From positions 4,708,001 to 4,772,000 of the forward strand of contig NZ_CP050296.1 of the NCBI RefSeq assembly GCF_014189455.1: a stretch of 64,000 bases of DNA, in the 5' to 3' direction. The translations under genes and the position numbers were made by a program. Of this stretch, positions 57,557 through 64,000 are shown one piece after another; the first letter of the stretch is position 1; each line of letters opens with the position of its first letter. This stretch comes from Mesorhizobium huakuii (lineage in GTDB: Bacteria; Pseudomonadota; Alphaproteobacteria; Rhizobiales; Rhizobiaceae). The notes beneath the pieces were generated by a model, which was not told the origin of the DNA, made no database searches, and saw nothing but the letters and a program-made list of their open reading frames with translations.

Positions 57557-58548
57557 CGTTGCGCGACTACGCCATCCGCTACGGCTTCATCGTCCTGTTG
57601 TTCGGGCTGGTCGCCTATTTCGCGATCGCCGCCGACGGCTTCGTCTCGCCACAAAGTGCCGTCTTCATCTTCCAGTCGGTGGCCATCACCGGCGTGCTGG
57701 CGCTCGGCGTCACCGCCACCCTGGTCGTTGGCGGCTTCGACCTGTCGATCGGCTCGGTCGCCACATCGGCCATGATGGCGGCGGCCTATGTCATGGTGGT
57801 GCTGGAGCAGAACGCCGTCGTCGCGGTCGTTGTCTGCCTGCTCATCGGCGCTGTTGTCGGCCTGATCAACGGCTGGCTGATCGTCTATATGCGCGTGCCT
57901 GACCTGCTGGCGACGCTCGGCATGATGTTCCTGCTGGTCGGCCTGCAGCGCATCCCCACTGAGGGCCGCTCGATCGCCACCGGCATGACCATGCCGGACG
58001 GCTCGGTCGCCAATGGCAAATTCGGCGATGCCTTCCTGGCTCTTGGCCGCCATCGCTTCGATTTCTTCATCCCGAACCTCATTCCAGTGTCGGTGTTCGT
58101 GCTCCTCGTGCTGGCCGTGCTGATCTGGTTCTTCCTGGAATACACCCGCTTCGGCCGCATGATGTATGCGGTCGGCTCGAATGAGCGCGCCGCCGAACTC
58201 GCCGGCGCGCCGGTCAAGGCATACAAGATCTGGGCCTACGTCATTTCAGGCGTCTTTGCCTCGATCGGCGGGATTTTGCTCGCCGCCCGACTCGGACGCG
58301 GCGACATCGCCTCGGGCAACAATCTGCTGCTCGATGCGGTCGCCGCGGCGCTGATCGGATACGCGGTGCTGGGGGCTGCCAAGCCGAACGCCTTCGGCAC
58401 CGCCGTCGGCGCGCTGTTCGTCGGCATCCTGCTGCAGGGTCTGACGATGATGAATGCGCCTTATTACACGCAGGATTTCGTCAAGGGCGTGGTTCTGGTC
58501 GTCGCCCTTGTCTTCACCTTTGCCCTTTCGGGCAGGGGCAGGGGGTAG
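57553..58548 (+). CDS. Ribose-type ABC permease (methylthioribose importer)
   Basis: About 331 residues, RbsC-like with eight or more membrane segments. VVGGFDLSIGSVATSAMM and AVGSNERAAELAGAPVKAYK are the conserved blocks. Lies between ATPase and binding-protein genes. With the binding protein it should admit a furanose-like sugar; context suggests methylthioribose. Confidence 0.86.
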   Translation: MTLRDYAIRYGFIVLLFGLVAYFAIAADGFVSPQSAVFIFQSVAITGVLALGVTATLVVGGFDLSIGSVATSAMMAAAYVMVVLEQNAVVAVVVCLLIGAVVGLINGWLIVYMRVPDLLATLGMMFLLVGLQRIPTEGRSIATGMTMPDGSVANGKFGDAFLALGRHRFDFFIPNLIPVSVFVLLVLAVLIWFFLEYTRFGRMMYAVGSNERAAELAGAPVKAYKIWAYVISGVFASIGGILLAARLGRGDIASGNNLLLDAVAAALIGYAVLGAAKPNAFGTAVGALFVGILLQGLTMMNAPYYTQDFVKGVVLVVALVFTFALSGRGRG

Positions 58549-58595
58549 TCTCGACCGGACAGGATTTTGGGTTCAACAAGAGTGGAGGAAACAAG

Positions 58596-59648
58596 GTGAA
58601 CATCACAAGAAGACTTCTGGGGAAGGTGGCGCTCGGATTGGCCGGCGCAACCATGCTGATGCAGGTTCCGGCTTTTGCGGCGGACAAGCCGGCGCCGTTC
58701 GACAAGCCCGGCGTCAAGATCGCGCTGGTGCGCTATCTCTCGACCGGCGACTTCTTCCAGGCCTATCTCTCGGGCGTCGAGGCGCAGTCGAAGGCGCTCG
58801 GCATCGACTTGCGCGTGCTCGACAGCCGCCAGGACGCCGCCCTTCAGTCCGACATGGTCGACCAGGCCATCGCACTCGGCGTGCAGGGCATCATCATCCA
58901 GCACGGACTGACGGAATCGATGAAGGACGCCGCGCAGCGCGCGGTCGACGCCGGCATCAAGGTGGTGGCCTTCGACGTCAATGTCGAAAACCCCAAGATC
59001 CCGCAGATCGAACAGTCGGACAAGGACCTTGCCCGCCTGGCGCTTGAGCAGGCGGTCAAGGACAATGGCGAGAGCTGGAATGCAGGCTATGTCTATGTCG
59101 CCGGCATTGCCCCGCTCGACCGCCGCAACGAAACCTGGGTGGACGTGAAGAAGAAGTATGCGGGCATCAAGGAAGTCGCGATGTTCGGCACGCTCGACAA
59201 CCCGATCGCCAATTCCGTCGCCAACCAGGCGCGCTCGGTGCTGTCGGCTCATCCCGACATCAAGGTGATGTTCGCCCCCTATGACGAATTCGCCAAGGGC
59301 GTGAAGATCGCCGTCGATGAAGCCGGCCTGAACAAGGGCATCAAGATCTACTCGGCCGACATCTCGACCTCGGACATATCCGCGATGCGCGAGCCCGATA
59401 GCGCCTGGGCTGCGACCGCCGCGACCAACCCGGCCGTCGTCGGCCAGGTCTCGGTGCGCGCGCTGGCACAACTGCTCGCCGGTGAGGATCCCGGCCACAG
59501 CGTCATCGTGCCGCCGACGCTGATCACGCAGAAGGAACTGATCGACAAGGACATCAAGAACATGGAGGACCTGTCGGCCAAGCTGCCGCAGTTCGCCCAT
59601 GCCGATGTCGCCATGCCGGCCTGGATGCCGAACCCGAACGCGAAGTAA
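58596..59648 (+). CDS. Periplasmic sugar-binding protein (methylthioribose importer)
   Basis: About 350 residues from GTG with GGAGG upstream. Signal peptide MNITRRLLGKVALGLAGATM ends near AFAA. The ribose-type fold is seen in IALVRYLSTGDFFQAYLSGVEAQSK, VQGIIIQHGLTESMKDAAQRAVDAG and KVVAFDVNV. The late MFAPYDEFAKGVKIAV and EPDSAWAATAATNPA line the expected ligand pocket. Linked to mtnK/mtnA by divergent arrangement only. Confidence 0.86.
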   Translation: MNITRRLLGKVALGLAGATMLMQVPAFAADKPAPFDKPGVKIALVRYLSTGDFFQAYLSGVEAQSKALGIDLRVLDSRQDAALQSDMVDQAIALGVQGIIIQHGLTESMKDAAQRAVDAGIKVVAFDVNVENPKIPQIEQSDKDLARLALEQAVKDNGESWNAGYVYVAGIAPLDRRNETWVDVKKKYAGIKEVAMFGTLDNPIANSVANQARSVLSAHPDIKVMFAPYDEFAKGVKIAVDEAGLNKGIKIYSADISTSDISAMREPDSAWAATAATNPAVVGQVSVRALAQLLAGEDPGHSVIVPPTLITQKELIDKDIKNMEDLSAKLPQFAHADVAMPAWMPNPNAK

Positions 59649-59686
59649 CTTTCGCCGCTTCACGGCGTAGAATGGGAAGCACTGAG

Positions 59687-59717
59687 AGCTGCCCGCAGCA
59701 GATCGCTGTGGGCGGCT
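59687..59717 (+). terminator. Hairpin after the methylthioribose binding-protein gene
   Basis: A 13-pair stem with two wobble pairs, left arm AGCTGCCCGCAGC, loop of five bases, 38 bases after the stop. No T run. It separates convergent transcripts of the importer and the toxin gene. Confidence 0.5.
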
Positions 59718-59729
59718 ATTCCGTGGAGT

Positions 59730-60002
59730 TCACTCGTTGAACAGGTCGGAATGCGAACCGGTACGGGCAAGCTGCAATTCGTCGCCGACAACGCGGTAGA
59801 TCAGGAGCCAGTCCGGTTCGATATGCGCGTCTCGAAAGCCCTTCCAGTCGCCTCTCAAAGGATGATCCTTATACGTCGCCGGCAGTTCACGCCCGGCGAT
59901 GAACAGGCCTAGCAGATCGCGCAACTTCCCAAGGTTCTTGCCACGCTTTTCCATACGCTTCACATCCCGGCGAAATTGCCCGGAGTGAATGGGCGCTGGC
60001 AT
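59730..60002 (-). CDS. YafQ/RelE-type toxin
   Basis: 90 residues. IHSGQFRRDVKRMEKRGKN is the basic N-terminus of the YafQ branch, and KDHPLRGDWKGFRDAHIEPDWLLIY holds the histidines and aspartate expected for ribosome-dependent mRNA cutting. It starts two bases after the antitoxin stop. The pair is compact and probably active. Confidence 0.85.
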   Translation of the reverse strand: MPAPIHSGQFRRDVKRMEKRGKNLGKLRDLLGLFIAGRELPATYKDHPLRGDWKGFRDAHIEPDWLLIYRVVGDELQLARTGSHSDLFNE

Positions 60003-60004
60003 GC

Positions 60005-60262
60005 TTAGAGCCCCAAATCCTTGAACAATTCATCAGCCGAGGCGAAGCGCTTGCCTTTACCTTTTTCCAACTCGGCCATGGCCTTTCGCGTAGTTGCGTT
60101 AGGCACTTTCACCGGGAAGGGAAATTCCTTATCGGCGGCCACGCGCACCAGAAGCAGGCGGATGGCATCGGAGACTGACAAGCCCATCGCCGCCAGGGCT
60201 TCCGTTGCCTGATCCTTTGTCGCCGTATCGATCCGAGCGCGAACCACGCTATCCGTTGCCAT
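60005..60262 (-). CDS. DinJ/RelB-type antitoxin
   Basis: 85 residues. VVRARIDTATKDQATEALAAMGLSVSDAIRLLL is the ribbon-helix-helix domain for DNA binding; the C-terminal part KAMAELEKGKGKRFASADELFKDLGL is the toxin-binding tail. Upstream lies a palindrome fitting autoregulation. Confidence 0.85.
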   Translation of the reverse strand: MATDSVVRARIDTATKDQATEALAAMGLSVSDAIRLLLVRVAADKEFPFPVKVPNATTRKAMAELEKGKGKRFASADELFKDLGL

Positions 60263-60279
60263 ATTATAACTCCTGAGTG

Positions 60280-60294
60280 AGCTACAATGTAGCT
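60280..60294. promoter_or_regulatory. Palindrome before the antitoxin, candidate autoregulatory operator
   Basis: AGCTACA-A-TGTAGCT, perfect arms of seven bases, 18 bases before the antitoxin start. Typical size and place for a ribbon-helix-helix antitoxin site. Confidence 0.65.
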
Positions 60295-60411
60295 ACGGAT
60301 GGCTGGTTTTTCAAGCCGGTTGGCTCTCTCGCAAACTCATTCGCGAAAGTCCGACTTCCCGTGGCGCGTACGATCGGGAGCGTGATTGTCACGACTGCCG
60401 ATCAATTGCCA

Positions 60412-62466
60412 CTACCGCAGCGCCGCTGCGATGTTGCCGCCGTCAACCGTCGTCACGTCGGCGGTGGTGCGTTCAGCCAGCGCGTGATGCAGGAAGGCCT
60501 GAGCCACGTCCTGCGCGGTCACTTCCTGGCCGAGCAGGTTGCCGGACATGTATTCCTTCTCCGAGACGCCGCGCGCGCCGGAGCGGCTGGCGATCATGGC
60601 GTCGGTCAGAAGGCCGGAGCGGATGCGATCGGCGTTGACGGCGTTGGAGCGGATGCCATGGGCGCCGTAGTCCAGCGCATATTGCCTGGACAGGAACAAT
60701 GTCGCCGCCTTCGGTACGCCATAGGCGCCGAATTTCGGGCCCGGATTGACCGCCTGCTTGGAGGTGTTGAACAAAAGCACGCCGCCGGTGCCCTGTTCCA
60801 GCATGATGCGCACGGCGTTCTGCGCCACCGACTGGTGGGCGAAGAAATTGAGCTCGAAACTCTTGCGCAGCAGCGCGTCATCGAGTTCGCCGATCCGGCC
60901 TTCCCAGGCCGCGCCCGCATTGGAGACCAGAATGTCGACGCCGCCGAAGACGGCAACGGCCTTGTCGAAGGCGGCGCGCACCTGGGCCGGGTCGGTGATG
61001 TCGGCGGCCACGCCGATCGAATTGTTACCGGCTTTCTTGGCGGCATCAGCGGCCTTGTCGCCATCGAGATCGACGACGACGGCATGGGCGCCATTGTCGG
61101 CGAACAGTTTTGCCGTCGCAGCACCAATCGCGCCGGCGCCGCCGGTGATCAACACTACCTGGCCGGTCAGCGGCTTCGGCTTGTTGGAGGCAAGCTTGGC
61201 CTGTTCAAGCGACCAGTATTCCAGCGGGAACAGATCGGCTTTGGACAGCGGATGGAACCGGCCGACAGCCTCTGCGCCGCGCACCGCCTCGATCCACATT
61301 TCGCCGACGTCGGAAGCGATCCTGGCATCCTTCAGCGTGCGGCCATGGCCGAACATGCCGAGGCCCGGCACCAGCGTCAGCCGCGGCATCGGGTCGAGCA
61401 TGGTGCGCTTGACGTCGTCGAGCGCGTCATTGGTCTCGAAATAGGCGCGATAATCGCTGGCGAAGGCGTCGACATGGCTCTTGATGACGGCCTTGTAGTC
61501 GCCGGCCTTCTCTGCATCGGGCGCCGGCACCGCCATCGGCCCGGTCTTGATGCGGATCGACAGATCCGGTGTCGACACGCCGCGTCCGGCATAGTCGGCG
61601 ATCGCGGCCGAGTTGATGAAATCGACAATAGCATCCGATGTGCGGAAGTCAGAGATCATGCGATCGAAGCGGCCGTCGCCGCGTGCCACCGCAACCGCGC
61701 CGCGCAGCATCGGCGCGATCGAAGCCGGTGTCGCAAGCTTCGCCGGCAGCGCCGCCTTGGCTGCCTTCGGCTTGGCGTTCTTGGTGACATACTCCTCGGC
61801 GACGTTCACATAGTGGATCATCCGGTCGTAGGCCTGTTTGGCGTCGTCACCAAAGGTGAAGATGCCGTGCTTGTCGAGGATCAGGCCCTCAACGGTCGGA
61901 TCGGCATCGAACACATCGGCCGCCGCCTTGGCGAGGTCGAAGCCCGGCATGATGTAGGGCACATAACCCATCTTGCTGCCGAACACCGTTTTCACCAGCG
62001 GCTTGCTATCTTCCTGGTCGACGATGGCCAGGATGGCGGTCGAATGGGTGTGGTCGACGAATTTGTGCGGCAGGAAGGCATGCAGCAGCGTTTCGACTGA
62101 AGGGTTGGGCGAGGACGGGTCGATGAGGTTCGCCCGCTGCAGCGCCACCATATCCTCGTCGGCGAGCCTGTCCAGCGCGCGCGCCTTGAGCAGGGCGCCC
62201 ATCTTGACCGCCGGCAGGCCCTGCGGCTCGATGACGGCCATGTCCCAGCCGCTGCCCTTGACGCAGAGCACATCCCATTCATCGCCGACCAGATCGGTCG
62301 CCTTGATCTTGCAGGAAGTGTTGCCGCCGCCATGCAGGACCAGTTGCGGCACGCCGCCCAGCAGCCGCGTCGTGTAGACGCGCAGCGCGAGGTCGCGGCC
62401 GACGCCTTTCTTCGCATAGTCGGCGACGAGTTTCTCGGCCGCGTCGTCGTTCCACAGATTCTTCAT
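60412..62466 (-). CDS. RhaD-type bifunctional aldolase / short-chain dehydrogenase
   Basis: About 684 residues. Residues 1-400 are a class II aldolase domain (LVLHGGGNTSCKIKA, FVDHTHSTAILAIVDQED, DKHGIFTFGDDAKQAYDRM). From about residue 430 comes a short-chain dehydrogenase with VVLITGGAGAIGAATAKLFAD and LVSNAGAAW; the usual catalytic Y-x-x-x-K is GAYGVPKAA, with serine in NTSKQAV. Such proteins cleave a ketose 1-phosphate and oxidise the aldehyde product (rhamnulose phosphate in characterised cases). The SorC regulator upstream on the same strand, 86 bases away, and the lack of other rhamnose genes nearby make another sugar possible. Confidence 0.82.
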   Translation of the reverse strand: MKNLWNDDAAEKLVADYAKKGVGRDLALRVYTTRLLGGVPQLVLHGGGNTSCKIKATDLVGDEWDVLCVKGSGWDMAVIEPQGLPAVKMGALLKARALDRLADEDMVALQRANLIDPSSPNPSVETLLHAFLPHKFVDHTHSTAILAIVDQEDSKPLVKTVFGSKMGYVPYIMPGFDLAKAAADVFDADPTVEGLILDKHGIFTFGDDAKQAYDRMIHYVNVAEEYVTKNAKPKAAKAALPAKLATPASIAPMLRGAVAVARGDGRFDRMISDFRTSDAIVDFINSAAIADYAGRGVSTPDLSIRIKTGPMAVPAPDAEKAGDYKAVIKSHVDAFASDYRAYFETNDALDDVKRTMLDPMPRLTLVPGLGMFGHGRTLKDARIASDVGEMWIEAVRGAEAVGRFHPLSKADLFPLEYWSLEQAKLASNKPKPLTGQVVLITGGAGAIGAATAKLFADNGAHAVVVDLDGDKAADAAKKAGNNSIGVAADITDPAQVRAAFDKAVAVFGGVDILVSNAGAAWEGRIGELDDALLRKSFELNFFAHQSVAQNAVRIMLEQGTGGVLLFNTSKQAVNPGPKFGAYGVPKAATLFLSRQYALDYGAHGIRSNAVNADRIRSGLLTDAMIASRSGARGVSEKEYMSGNLLGQEVTAQDVAQAFLHHALAERTTADVTTVDGGNIAAALR

Positions 62467-62552
62467 GTTCGCTTCGTCCAGTTGCTGTCTTGGGTGGTGA
62501 AACAGGAATGCCGCGACGCCTTGATGACAATGCGCCGGCGAAAGGTTGCTTT

Positions 62553-63518
62553 TCAGGATGCTTTTTGTGGTGCCGCTCCGGCATGATCGAGCAGCCGCTG
62601 CGCCATGCGCGCGCCGACCACCAGATGCGTGCAAAGCCCGCCGGCAAGTGCTGCGAGCAGCGGTTCGAACTTGCTGTCCTCCTGCACCACCATCAGGCGT
62701 TTTTCGATGGCGCCGAGCGAGGCGAGTTCAGCCGAAATGACCCGGCGGTTGTAGCTGCAGTCGAGCGCCTCGCCACTGGCGTCGATGATCTGTCCGGCGA
62801 TGACGCCGGCGGCGCCGATGCCGCGCAGGGCGGCCATTTCGTCCGGGTTCAGCGCGCCGCATTTGACGACATGGCTGTCGGCATCGACGGTGCCGACGGA
62901 AAAAAGCGCGAGATTGCAATCGCTGATGCCGGCCAGCTGCTCACGGATCACCGGCTCGGCGCGCAGCGCGCGCGCCAGCTCTTCCGTCGACAGCACCAAC
63001 GGCGCGTAGAAATTAAGTCCCTTGGCGTTGAGCCGGCGCGCGATTTCCATGGTGCACTGGTCTGGCCGGTAGGAATAGGGCGCGCCGAGATTGCCGCAGA
63101 GTTGAACCACCGTGACATCCTGCAGGTCGGCATAGGACATGATGTCGGCGATCATGTAGACGGTTCGGCCCCAGGCGACGCCGATGCGGTCGCCCTTCTT
63201 GACCAGCTCGAGAAACACGCTCGCCGCCAGCACGGCGATATCCGTCGACGGGTCCGGGATATGGCCGTTCTCCGGCGCGATCCACACCGCATCGAGCTTC
63301 AAAGCGTCCTCGAGCTTGCGTGCCATCACGTCGTCGGTGAAAAGTTGGGTCGAGGTCGAGATGTTGACGATGCCGGTCTCGCGCGCCTTGCGCAGATACA
63401 TCGCCACCGAAGCACGCGAAATGTTAAGCTGGCTGGCAACCTGGTCCTGCCGCAGGCCATGCGCATAATAGAGCCAGGCGGCTTTGTGAATGATTTGTTC
63501 TGCCGGTCGGATCGCCAT
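62553..63518 (-). CDS. SorC-family transcriptional regulator
   Basis: About 321 residues. LYYAHGLRQDQVASQLNISR and ASVAMYLRKARETGIV form the N-terminal helix-turn-helix; RIGVAWGRTVYMIADIM, VVQLCGNLGAPYSY and LFSVGTVDADSHVV are the sugar-phosphate-binding domain. It precedes the aldolase/dehydrogenase gene, which it probably controls. A short palindrome lies just upstream. The effector is likely that gene's sugar phosphate. Confidence 0.83.
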   Translation of the reverse strand: MAIRPAEQIIHKAAWLYYAHGLRQDQVASQLNISRASVAMYLRKARETGIVNISTSTQLFTDDVMARKLEDALKLDAVWIAPENGHIPDPSTDIAVLAASVFLELVKKGDRIGVAWGRTVYMIADIMSYADLQDVTVVQLCGNLGAPYSYRPDQCTMEIARRLNAKGLNFYAPLVLSTEELARALRAEPVIREQLAGISDCNLALFSVGTVDADSHVVKCGALNPDEMAALRGIGAAGVIAGQIIDASGEALDCSYNRRVISAELASLGAIEKRLMVVQEDSKFEPLLAALAGGLCTHLVVGARMAQRLLDHAGAAPQKAS

Positions 63519-63532
63519 GCCGTCTCCTTAGC

Positions 63533-63544
63533 TGACATTAGTCA
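63533..63544. promoter_or_regulatory. Short palindrome before the SorC gene
   Basis: TGAC-ATTA-GTCA, 15 bases upstream of the start on the minus strand. A possible autoregulatory half of a longer site; short enough to be chance. Confidence 0.25.
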
Positions 63545-63720
63545 CGGCTCTCGACAAAAGTCAAATTTGGATGTGTGAGCGCGATCGCCTCTCGACAAGG
63601 CGCATCCGGGATCGCCATTCTACAAAGCCCGGATAGCATAGTATTTTCGGCCATTCAGGGGGATGGCCTGACGAGAGCCCTAAGGTTAGAAAGCTCGAAA
63701 AGGACTTTGGGGAGGACGGG

Positions 63721-64000
63721 ATGGGCAATCCCTACGAACAGGATCTCGACAGGAACGCGGCCAACCATCAGCCGCTGACGCCGCTCACCTATCTGGAGCG
63801 CGCGGCAAAGACCTATCCCGGCCACATCGCCATCATCCATGGCCGCCAGCGCATCTCTTATCGCGATTTCTGGCGCCGCTCGCTTAAGCTCGCCTCGGCG
63901 CTGCAAAAGCGCGGCATCGGCAAAGGTGACACGGTCACCGTCATGCTGTCGAACACGCCGCCCATGCTGGAGGCGCATTTCGGCGTGCCGATGACCAAGG
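63721..64000 (+). CDS. N-terminal part of an acyl-CoA synthetase (AMP-forming)
   Basis: Begins with ATG preceded by GGGGAGGAC and runs off the right edge after 93 codons. MGNPYEQDLDRNAANHQPLT, then YLERAAKTYPGHIAIIHGRQ and DFWRRSLKLASALQKRGIGK match the N-terminal domain of medium- or short-chain acyl-CoA ligases related to methylmercaptopropionate ligase. The adenylation motif is beyond the edge, so the substrate cannot be inferred. Confidence 0.82.
   Translation, partial: MGNPYEQDLDRNAANHQPLTPLTYLERAAKTYPGHIAIIHGRQRISYRDFWRRSLKLASALQKRGIGKGDTVTVMLSNTPPMLEAHFGVPMTK

Noticed and set aside
60277..62100. 607-codon open frame on the plus strand
   Set aside because: Antisense to the aldolase/dehydrogenase and antitoxin promoter; no recognisable domain.

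Overview
The window is GC-rich DNA of rhizobial character. I infer a Mesorhizobium-like alphaproteobacterium (order Hyphomicrobiales) from the Brucella/rhizobium-type erythritol locus, the type II lumazine synthase with an FMN riboswitch, the short second FtsZ and the density of sugar ABC transporters. No rRNA, tRNA or CRISPR array was seen. Most of the window is accessory carbohydrate catabolism. There is one complete ISAs1-like insertion sequence and one small toxin-antitoxin pair.

Layout. 1-2.6 kb: edge of an unidentified gene, a glutamine-synthetase-family enzyme and its GntR-type regulator. 3.0-4.1 kb: a short FtsZ paralogue broken by a one-base frameshift. 4.25-11.7 kb: a tightly coupled five-gene cassette (SWIM zinc finger, DUF5691, MoxR AAA+ ATPase, DUF5682, VWA protein) of unknown function. 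11.9-28.2 kb: an erythritol-type locus with SorC regulator EryD, a five-part ABC importer with two unlike ATPases, EryA, a 2-hydroxyacid dehydrogenase, EryB, a class II aldolase, EryC, then a reverse-strand class II FBP aldolase, and a DeoR regulator with EryH (TpiA-like) and EryI (RpiB-like). 28.3-35.5 kb: a GntR regulator, an autotransporter with a propeller-like passenger, an FMN-riboswitch-led ribH2-dhaK-dhaL unit, an MFS exporter and an Lrp regulator.

35.5-51.9 kb: a D-apiose catabolic regulon. It has a DUF1537 kinase (OiaK), a RuBisCO-like protein (OiaX), a NanR-like GntR regulator, apionate lactonase (ApnL), apiose dehydrogenase (ApsD), a ribose-type ABC transporter with a DUF2291 lipoprotein, apionate oxidoisomerase (ApnO) and a second transporter whose ATPase is fused to a permease. 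Four promoters in this region carry a shared CTGGTATRAT motif, the probable operator of the regulator. The predicted product of OiaX, L-erythrulose 1-phosphate, is the substrate of EryH, so the apiose and erythritol branches should merge on EryH and EryI and end at erythrose 4-phosphate.

52.2-53.4 kb: the insertion sequence. 53.5-59.6 kb: methylthioribose salvage (MtnA, MtnK) divergent from an ABC importer, with a 29-base palindrome between them. 59.7-60.3 kb: a YafQ/DinJ-type toxin-antitoxin pair. 60.4-63.5 kb: a RhaD-type aldolase/short-chain dehydrogenase with a SorC regulator. 63.7 kb to the edge: the start of an acyl-CoA synthetase. All functional names rest on reading protein motifs and gene context; no database search was run.
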